Assembly (NCBI GenBank): GCA_946631535.1
Contig: CAMPAF010000061.1
Location: 1 to 11,496, forward strand
Reading direction: 5' to 3'
Origin: an uncultured Verrucomicrobiota bacterium
GTDB lineage: Bacteria > Verrucomicrobiota > Kiritimatiellia > RFP12 > UBA1067
Length of the DNA stretch: 11,496 nucleotides
The position numbers and the translations under genes were made by a program. Positions within the stretch are counted from its first letter, which is position 1. Every line of letters starts with the position of its first letter. Positions 7,701-11,496 of this stretch are shown one piece after another. A model generated the notes under the pieces. The model did not search any database and was not told the DNA's origin. It worked only from the letters and a program-made list of their open reading frames with translations.

Positions 7701-10521
7701 GGGTGTTAATGCCGCCCGTGCCGGTGACAGTGTGGCCATCATACAGTACCACGTCGCCCGTGTCCGGCGTCAGGGTCACGATTGGACAGAACGACCAATG
7801 CGCCGCGAAGGTCCTGTCGACGAGGGCGCCATGGGGGATGGTGACGGAAAATACGGGCGTATCCTGTCCATCCCACGTCCATCCGTCAAAGGTGAAGCCC
7901 GGACGGACGGGGGCGACAAGCGTAATGTCGTCGTCCTCCACGGTGTAGGACGTGGGGTTGGAGTTCCTCACGCAGTCCGTGCCGTCCACGGCGTTCATGT
8001 ATGTGATCGTATTGGTAAGCAACAGCCATTGCGCATAGAGTGTAGCATCCCCCAGGTTGTTGACAGTGCTCCCGTCGGCGAAGGCCTTGCCGCTGCCGTC
8101 GGCTTTAGTGTTCCATCCTGCATGAGCATAGCCCGTCCGGGTGAAAACATTGCGGGAGAGGGCTTGGGGCGTATTCCAGTGGAACTGCTGGCTGAGCATC
8201 ATGCCGTTGACTTCGTTTCCGTTTGAGTGAAAAACGATCCTGTACGTGACGTCGGTGGGGGCGTAGGTGTAGCTATAGCCCCAAATGGTGCCCATTTGTT
8301 CACCGCCGATGGTAATGGTGCCGCAGGAACCGCCATAGCCTGCGCCGAGGCAGCGCACCATAGATGATGCCAAGGACCAGCTTCTCGCATAGACGGTCGT
8401 CGGGCCGACGGGAATGGTGATGTTGCCACAGGAACCCCGCGTCCCGCTGCCAATCCCCACTTCCAGGCTTTGGGCGTTGACGTCCCCTCCCGTGATGGTG
8501 ATGTCACCGCAGGAGCCACGCATCCCGCTGCCGATTCCCGCGCCGTATACGTGCGCATCGGAGATGGCAAAGACCTCGTCCCAGTCGCAATCGCTCGCGC
8601 CTGTATTCGGGAAATAGCCGGAAGACGCCACGACGTTGCCGCCTTCGATGCGAATGTTACCGCAGGAGCCGTCGACACGGCTGCCGATTCCCGCGCCATC
8701 GCCGCTGCTCTGGGCATAGAGCGTGCCGGGGCCGCGGATGGTCAACGTGGTGCCGACAGGACCTGGCTGGATGGCGGCGTAATACTCGTAGCCGTTCTTG
8801 ACTCGACTGACCGTCCCCTCCTTGAGGATGATGGTGGCGTTGCCTAAACAGGTGATGCCCGCCCAGTTGTGATGCCGGTCGTTGGCGATGTCGGTTATGG
8901 TCGCGCCGTCCAACGTCACCGTCGCGCCGTCAACAATGACGACGCACGTATCCGGACCGCCCGTGCCGGAGAGGACGTCGCCATCTCTCAACGCGACAAC
9001 AAGGGATGAGGAGGTCATGGTGGTCAGGACGGAACGGGGCGGCAGGTAGTAGGCGTTGCCGTCGGCCCCTATCACTTTTCGGTCCCAGCTGCCTGGGATA
9101 AGAGTCTTGTTCACGGGAAAATACTCGACGAGAACGGCGAGATTCGGGGAGGTTTCGGTCTGCACCACAGTGTTCAGGCAATAGTTAAGGCGATCCAACA
9201 GGTTTACGCTAAACATGGCGTCTTCGCTCTGGCAGACCATGGGGTGGTACTTGCCGGAACCGTCGAAAGACCCCGCGAAGAGGCAATCCCCGATAGCCAA
9301 CATCTCATCACTCTCGTACCAACCGATAATGCCGCCGGCATGAGCGGAGAATCCGGAAATAGTACCGGAGTAAGCGCAAGACAGAGCAACAAGATCGTTC
9401 GTTCCGCCGTGGCCGATGATGCCGCCCGCATGGCCTGCGCCGGAAACGGAGATGTCGGCGGAGACATTGCAGCGCAGGATGCCGTTGGTGCTGGAGCCGA
9501 GACAAAGACCGATCAGGCCGGCGGCGTAATCGACGGTAGAGGTGACGGCTCCCGAAACGGAAAGATCGTGAATGATCGAATCGCGGGTCCGCGCAAAGAG
9601 GGCGGTACCGGGAATGGAACCGTTGATGGCGACGTGGATCGTGTTGGAATTTCCATCGAAACCGCCGACGAAGGGATGGTCGTCCGTGCCGACCGTCTGC
9701 GTGATGGGAGCGTCGGCGGAGCCGATGTCGGCCGCCAGTTCGTAATAGCATGGCACGAGGCTGCCGGCCATACCCGTGTTGATGTTGGTGGCGAAGAGCG
9801 CCCAGTCGGCGGCAGATGAGATACGGAACGGGGTCTCCTTCTCACCCAGTCCCGGAAGCTCGTCGGCAACCCGAACGGCCCCGTCGTAGAGACGAAAGTC
9901 GGCAAGGTAGAACAGGTTGTCCTCGCCGTCGTCATCGGCGCCGATGAGAATCTTGCCGCCTGCGCGGGAGCAGTCCGCATAGCTACCGGCCAGAGCGCCG
10001 GTTTCGGAGTAGATAAGTTCGCCATCAAGGAAAACCTCTGTCTTGTTGGTGTCGAAGGCGAAGGCCAGGACCGTCCAGCGATTCAGCTCGACCCCTTTGC
10101 TGGACATCCGGGCCTGCCCACTTCCCTTGTTGAACTGCTTGATGCAGACCTTGCGGGTGGTTTTGTCGAGATAGATCATCGCGTCAGAGTCGTTGGACGC
10201 GGGCATGTTGACGAGGGGCAGCCAATCGTTCTCGATTTGCGTCTTGAACTTGATGACGAACGTGTAGGGACGGCCTGGCGCATCCCGCAATTTGTCCGGG
10301 ATAGTGCACGTGACAAAATCACCCTTTGTCACCGCAAAGGCCGAGGATCCGGGCCGAAGTCCGGCGAGGATTTCCGGATCGGTCACAAGATCAGGATCTT
10401 CTTGATTGAACATGCCGCGTGAAAGCAACTCGCCGGTGACGGCGGATGCGTCAACGGCGACGAACGCCGCCGCGGCGACGAGCGCGGCACGCGCGAAAGA
10501 ACTGACGAAACATGCCTTCAT
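4756..10521 (-). CDS. Giant exported protein: LamG and GLUG-like N-terminus, three Cys-rich beta-helix modules, InlB-type linkers
   Basis: A 1921-residue protein. The start at 10521 has GGAG seven bases upstream and a clear signal peptide with cleavage likely after VDASA (26-27). Domain order: a LamG-like domain (about 65-220); a GLUG-like beta-helical segment (226-430, with FVGGFDG and two AGGIIG motifs); module A (header 508-609, repeats 610-745); an InlB-type/Flg_new doublet (758-912); module B (header 916-1022, repeats 1023-1200); a second doublet (1213-1362); module C (header 1367-1473, repeats 1474-1785); and a C-terminal module (1786-1921) with DANGMHNVFRYVFG and the ending FFRLRVTER. 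Repeats follow GAGIGSG-x(3-5)-[SAT]-CGDITISGGTVTATGG. Related repeats occur in bacterial surface proteins often called carbohydrate-binding (compare the Cthe_2159 type). The likely role is a long surface adhesin or glycan-binding fibre. No catalytic residues were recognised. It has its own promoter and is divergent from the methyltransferase gene. Confidence 0.85.
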   Translation of the reverse strand: MKACFVSSFARAALVAAAAFVAVDASAVTGELLSRGMFNQEDPDLVTDPEILAGLRPGSSAFAVTKGDFVTCTIPDKLRDAPGRPYTFVIKFKTQIENDWLPLVNMPASNDSDAMIYLDKTTRKVCIKQFNKGSGQARMSSKGVELNRWTVLAFAFDTNKTEVFLDGELIYSETGALAGSYADCSRAGGKILIGADDDGEDNLFYLADFRLYDGAVRVADELPGLGEKETPFRISSAADWALFATNINTGMAGSLVPCYYELAADIGSADAPITQTVGTDDHPFVGGFDGNSNTIHVAINGSIPGTALFARTRDSIIHDLSVSGAVTSTVDYAAGLIGLCLGSSTNGILRCNVSADISVSGAGHAGGIIGHGGTNDLVALSCAYSGTISGFSAHAGGIIGWYESDEMLAIGDCLFAGSFDGSGKYHPMVCQSEDAMFSVNLLDRLNYCLNTVVQTETSPNLAVLVEYFPVNKTLIPGSWDRKVIGADGNAYYLPPRSVLTTMTSSSLVVALRDGDVLSGTGGPDTCVVIVDGATVTLDGATITDIANDRHHNWAGITCLGNATIILKEGTVSRVKNGYEYYAAIQPGPVGTTLTIRGPGTLYAQSSGDGAGIGSRVDGSCGNIRIEGGNVVASSGYFPNTGASDCDWDEVFAISDAHVYGAGIGSGMRGSCGDITITGGDVNAQSLEVGIGSGTRGSCGNITIPVGPTTVYARSWSLASSMVRCLGAGYGGSCGTITIGGEQMGTIWGYSYTYAPTDVTYRIVFHSNGNEVNGMMLSQQFHWNTPQALSRNVFTRTGYAHAGWNTKADGSGKAFADGSTVNNLGDATLYAQWLLLTNTITYMNAVDGTDCVRNSNPTSYTVEDDDITLVAPVRPGFTFDGWTWDGQDTPVFSVTIPHGALVDRTFAAHWSFCPIVTLTPDTGDVVLYDGHTVTGTGGINTHVTVLAGATVALSNATITGTSSYSIHNWAGITCLGDAVIILEDDNIVNSRHMYYPGIQPGPPGTTLTIRGNGSLEACGEWDGPGIGSGDGGTCGNIVIEGGVIAAKGGTDAPGIGSGDGGTCGDIVIEGGVIVAMGGTNASGIGSGRTAACGDITISGGTITATGGRWSAGIGCGNYGICGDMTISGGTITATGGEQAPGIGCGLGNRNTPSSCGDITIGDGVTFVTATAGASTTNCVGTSFRWSSCGAVTVAGVALGSIEQSTVTYDPSDTSSTHAVTFDANGGEGEMADRPFAANVPQCMIGCSFARAHYDFVEWNTRRDGTGIGFAAGQAFFCYGDITLYAQWTPHPYAIDYVLGEGGVKGEDALVSYTVESGDITLEEPVRNGFVFVGWTWEGQDTPTMTVTIPHGSAGDRTFIAHWVTFSPLVVLTAETGDVTLYNEQTLTGTGGADTHVVIAKGATVTISNVNITAISGDYSHNWAGITCLGNAIIILEGDNVVKGGDGSPGIQPGPAGKTLVIRGGGSLDASSLGWSAGIGTGDGGACGDIVIEGGVITAMGNYGAGIGSGYGGTCGDVVIEDGVITARGCDASAGIGSGNGGSCASITICGGIVDAWGDDAAGIGCGSGNRKISATCGDITISGGFVTAFAGGDGACIGSGVSYSSCGDIAICGGTVTVTNANCGAGIGSGRDSSCGDIAISGGTVTATSGDSAAGIGSGKNADCGDIAISGGTVVSTGGEDAAGIGSGYHSSTCGVVTISGGIVTATGGEYAAGIGSGYHSVCGDVTISGGTVTATGGEDAAGIGSGYYSSCGDVSITDGITRVIATHGSRCDNAIGVSFGGTCGPVAVSPLLNDVTEGATRTITVRQVDYAAWAAAKGIAGTWNATDANGMHNVFRYVFGNATGAFTEQPLLSISFEDGQVVIHTPPLAPVATGFDIAIVATDSLDGKGTSTAYSLNPSGRTEIPVSSAPVRFFRLRVTER
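5167..6102 (-). repeat. Module C: eleven beta-helix repeats, the last one a degenerate cap
   Basis: Ten regular units of 28-34 residues plus a degenerate eleventh. All eleven keep the cysteine before the CGDI-type strand (CGD or a close variant; one reads SCAS). The best-preserved units are 8-10 (GIGSGYHS, GIGSGYHS, GIGSGYYS). At DNA level 5281-5350 and 5368-5437 match at 66 of 70 bases with a period of 87, and a third related copy starts at 5458. Confidence 0.85.
6103..6423 (-). repeat. Module C header (beta-helix N-terminal part)
   Basis: Residues 1367-1473. Third copy of a segment of about 100 residues with the pattern TLTGTGG, then HNWAGITCLG, then IIIL, then GIQPGPAG-x-TL-x-I-RG-x-GSL. 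HNWAGITCLG is identical in all three headers. It probably forms the first coils of the helix that the short repeats then extend. Confidence 0.75.
6436..6885 (-). repeat. Second InlB-type (Listeria-Bacteroides, Flg_new-like) doublet
   Basis: Residues 1213-1362. Two units: the first has VTFDANGG, EWNTRRDGTG and ITLYAQW; the second has SYTVESGDITL, FVFVGWTWEGQDTP and RTFIAHW. The GW/EWNT and YAQW/AHW marks are those of the Listeria-Bacteroides repeat, a ubiquitin-like or beta-grasp spacer in InlB and many surface proteins. Confidence 0.8.
6922..7455 (-). repeat. Module B: six beta-helix repeats, the last one a degenerate cap
   Basis: Five regular units and a degenerate sixth, with the conserved cysteine in all six. 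Units 1 and 2 are very close at DNA level: a run of 36 identical bases recurs at a period of 87 (around 7325-7375 and 7412-7462). Unit 5 has an insertion (GLGNRNTPSSCGD) that is matched by unit 4 of module C. Confidence 0.85.
7456..7776 (-). repeat. Module B header (beta-helix N-terminal part)
   Basis: Residues 916-1022, with TVTGTGG, HNWAGITCLG, VIILED and GIQPGPPGTTLTIRG in the same order and spacing as the headers at 6103-6423 and 8695-9000. Confidence 0.75.
7786..8250 (-). repeat. First InlB-type (Listeria-Bacteroides, Flg_new-like) doublet
   Basis: Residues 758-912. The first unit contains RTGYAHAGWNTKADGSG and ATLYAQW; the second contains SYTVEDDDITLV, FTFDGWTWDGQDTP and TFAAHW. Unit order and the second-unit text match the doublet at 6436-6885, which shows that header, repeats and linker were duplicated as a block. 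Confidence 0.8.
8287..8694 (-). repeat. Module A: four beta-helix repeats, the last one a degenerate cap
   Basis: Three regular units and a degenerate fourth, each with GSCG before the strand. Unit 1 is followed by an irregular insertion (about residues 636-656) holding an extra cysteine and several acidic and aromatic residues. This is the shortest and most diverged of the three arrays. Confidence 0.75.
8695..9000 (-). repeat. Module A header (beta-helix N-terminal part)
   Basis: Residues 508-609, with VLSGTGG, HNWAGITCLG, TIILKEG and AIQPGPVGTTLTIRG. It follows a non-repetitive stretch (about residues 431-507) that links it to the GLUG-like segment. Confidence 0.7.
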
Positions 10522-10547
10522 CGAATTTCTCCGGTTGTCTAGGCGAT

Positions 10548-10556
10548 ATTATACCA
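10548..10556 (-). promoter_or_regulatory. Extended -10 promoter element of the giant beta-helix gene
   Basis: The minus strand reads TGGTATAAT, identical to the box before the porin gene and also preceded by TT. No clear -35 hexamer is seen. Transcription would start near 10541, giving a leader of about 20 bases that contains the GGAG ribosome-binding site at 10529-10532. Confidence 0.6.
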
Positions 10557-10581
10557 AAATCTTTCATTGTCGCTGCGCGAT

Positions 10582-10607
10582 ATGCCATGCCATGCCGCAT
10601 GCATGCC
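10582..10607. repeat. ATGCC tandem repeat with a GCATGCATGC palindrome
   Basis: Three direct copies of ATGCC (10582-10596) are followed by the ten-base palindrome GCATGCATGC (10597-10606), which runs into a further ATGCC. The block sits between the two divergent promoters, about 25 bases upstream of the minus-strand -10 and 27 bases upstream of the plus-strand -10. A regulator-binding site is possible but unproven. Confidence 0.4.
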
Positions 10608-10633
10608 ATCCCTGCCCGGCACCCAAATAAATA

Positions 10634-10642
10634 TGATATACT
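10634..10642 (+). promoter_or_regulatory. Extended -10 promoter element of the methyltransferase gene
   Basis: The plus strand reads TGATATACT, an extended -10 (TG-A-TATACT). The -35 region is weak. The box ends ten bases before the ATG at 10653, leaving a predicted leader of only about three or four bases. An overlapping TATGAT at 10632-10637 is an alternative that would give about nine bases. Confidence 0.55.
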
Positions 10643-10652
10643 CTCCCGCAAC

Positions 10653-11390
10653 ATGATCGACCTTTCCACAGACGAATGGCGGACGGCGCTGCGCCTCGTC
10701 CGCACGGCGCTCGACGACGGCACGGACGCCGCGCGCGCCGCCGCGTTCGACTTCCTGCGCACCGCCGAGTCCAAGCGCCTCATCGGCCTCGCCCATCTGC
10801 TCCAGCCCGGCACCACCCAGCGCGCCATCCAGGCCGCCCTCGTGCCCCTTGAGCGCGTGGACAAGCGCGCCAAGGTCACAGACGCCGAGATGGGCATCCG
10901 CACCACGGACAACCAGCCCAGTTCCGTGCGCCCGGCTTCTGGCGCGCGCCTCACGGTCGTCGCCGACAACATCCGCTCCGCCTTCAACGCCGGCGGTCTC
11001 TTCCGCACGGCCGACTTCTTCGGCGTCGAGCGCCTCATCCTCTGTGGCTACACCCCCGGACCAGACAACCCGCAGGTGAAGAAGACCGCGCTCGGCGCGG
11101 ACGAGACCATCCCTTGGGAACACGCCGGCGACATCCGCGACGTCATCGACCGTCTCCATGCCGAGGGCCATGTCGTCTACGCCCTCGAGACGGCCGACGG
11201 CGCCGCCGACATTTCAACCGTCACGCCGACCTTCCCCTGCGCCCTTCTCCTCGGCAACGAGCGCTTCGGCCTTGATCCCGACGTGGTGGCTGCGGCCGAC
11301 GCCGTCCTTGAGATACCCTCCCACGGCATGAAGAACTCGCTCAACGTCGTCTCGGCCTTCGCCGTCGCCGCCGCCTTCTTCCGCCGATAA
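10653..11390 (+). CDS. TrmH/SpoU-family RNA 2'-O-methyltransferase
   Basis: A 245-residue cytoplasmic enzyme expected to transfer a methyl group from S-adenosylmethionine to a ribose 2'-OH of tRNA or rRNA. The SPOUT motifs are complete. Motif 1 is at 106-122 (NIRSAFNAGGLFRTADF, with the Asn and catalytic Arg). KTALGAD follows at 144-150. Motif 2 is at 199-224 (LLGNERFGLDP to EIPSHG), and motif 3 at 227-236 (KNSLNVVSAF), which forms the trefoil-knot cofactor site. Residues 1-95 are mostly helical and charged and may bind RNA; they do not resemble the L30e-like substrate domain of RlmB, so the target base is undetermined. The start at 10653 is chosen over upstream in-frame codons because those overlap the promoter. 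No Shine-Dalgarno is present. It is divergent from the surface-protein genes and probably unrelated to their function. The family is certain; the RNA target is not. Confidence 0.93.
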   Translation: MIDLSTDEWRTALRLVRTALDDGTDAARAAAFDFLRTAESKRLIGLAHLLQPGTTQRAIQAALVPLERVDKRAKVTDAEMGIRTTDNQPSSVRPASGARLTVVADNIRSAFNAGGLFRTADFFGVERLILCGYTPGPDNPQVKKTALGADETIPWEHAGDIRDVIDRLHAEGHVVYALETADGAADISTVTPTFPCALLLGNERFGLDPDVVAAADAVLEIPSHGMKNSLNVVSAFAVAAAFFRR

Positions 11391-11428
11391 CGCGGCGCGG
11401 AGCATTGACTGGGAGGGGGTCGCGCCGC
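11391..11428 (+). terminator. Stem-loop just after the methyltransferase stop codon
   Basis: GCGGCGCG (11392-11399) pairs perfectly with CGCGCCGC (11421-11428), plus a G-U closing pair, around a loop of 19 bases. It starts one base after the TAA. No T-run follows, so it is not a canonical intrinsic terminator; it may stabilise the 3' end or act with Rho. In such GC-rich sequence an eight-base match can also occur by chance. Confidence 0.3.
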
Positions 11429-11496
11429 TGCCAGCCGCAATAGGGCGCATCTGCGTAATTCACCGCCGAGCCTTCTGATGATTGGAAACAACTATT
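11429..11496. other. Short right-hand flank with nothing recognised
   Basis: Sixty-eight bases to the window edge. I see no start codon with a ribosome-binding site, RNA gene or promoter-like box here. The open frames on the minus strand are only the reverse reading of the methyltransferase gene. Confidence 0.5.

Noticed and set aside
10512..10652. An upstream start for the methyltransferase at 10512.
   Set aside because: The extra 47 residues overlap the start of the divergent gene and both promoters and do not resemble any part of the family.
11177..11491. Minus-strand open frames near the right edge as a possible sixth gene.
   Set aside because: They lie almost wholly opposite the 3' half of the methyltransferase and lack a ribosome-binding site or recognisable motif.
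1..11496. A defence, toxin-antitoxin, secretion-system or mobile-element interpretation of the locus.
   Set aside because: No nuclease, helicase, toxin, transposase, integrase, inverted-repeat ends or att-like repeats were seen; the genes are surface proteins and one RNA methyltransferase.

Overview
The window looks like a piece of a GC-rich Gram-negative genome from the PVC superphylum, most likely Kiritimatiellota or a close Verrucomicrobiota/Lentisphaerae relative. This is an inference from protein style: stacked LamG domains, InlB-type (Listeria-Bacteroides) repeats, GAGIGSG-type beta-helix repeats, a C-terminal module ending FFRLRV and a beta-barrel porin with a terminal aromatic residue. 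There is no rRNA or marker gene to confirm it.

Layout. Five protein genes are supported. Four lie in a row on the minus strand, in transcription order: a 1921-residue modular beta-helix protein (10521 to 4756), a 955-residue protein with four LamG domains (4578 to 1711), a 294-residue outer-membrane barrel of porin type (1667 to 783), and a partial exported protein that runs off the left edge (722 to 1). All four have a signal peptide. The fifth gene, on the plus strand (10653 to 11390), is a TrmH/SpoU-family RNA 2'-O-methyltransferase transcribed away from the others across a 131-base divergent intergenic region. No tRNA, rRNA, CRISPR array, IS element or integrase was seen.

Regulation. Each complete gene has an extended -10 element (TG-N-TATAAT, TATATT or TATACT) just upstream. 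The large beta-helix and LamG genes also have Shine-Dalgarno sequences. The porin and methyltransferase genes have none, and their -10 boxes end only 8 and 10 bases before the ATG, so their mRNAs may be leaderless or nearly so. The LamG gene has a leader of about 75 bases that can form a strong GUGA-capped hairpin next to its ribosome-binding site.

How the genes may work together. The minus-strand set reads as a cell-surface or secreted locus: carbohydrate-binding or adhesive folds plus an outer-membrane channel, with no enzyme domain recognised in any of them. Glycan binding or adhesion is the reasonable guess, but nothing in the sequence proves a substrate. The most unusual object is the 1921-residue protein. 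It holds three beta-helix modules of 4, 6 and 11 repeats, each repeat with an invariant cysteine. Each module opens with a near-invariant header and closes with a degenerate, cysteine-doubled cap. Two InlB-type doublets link the modules.
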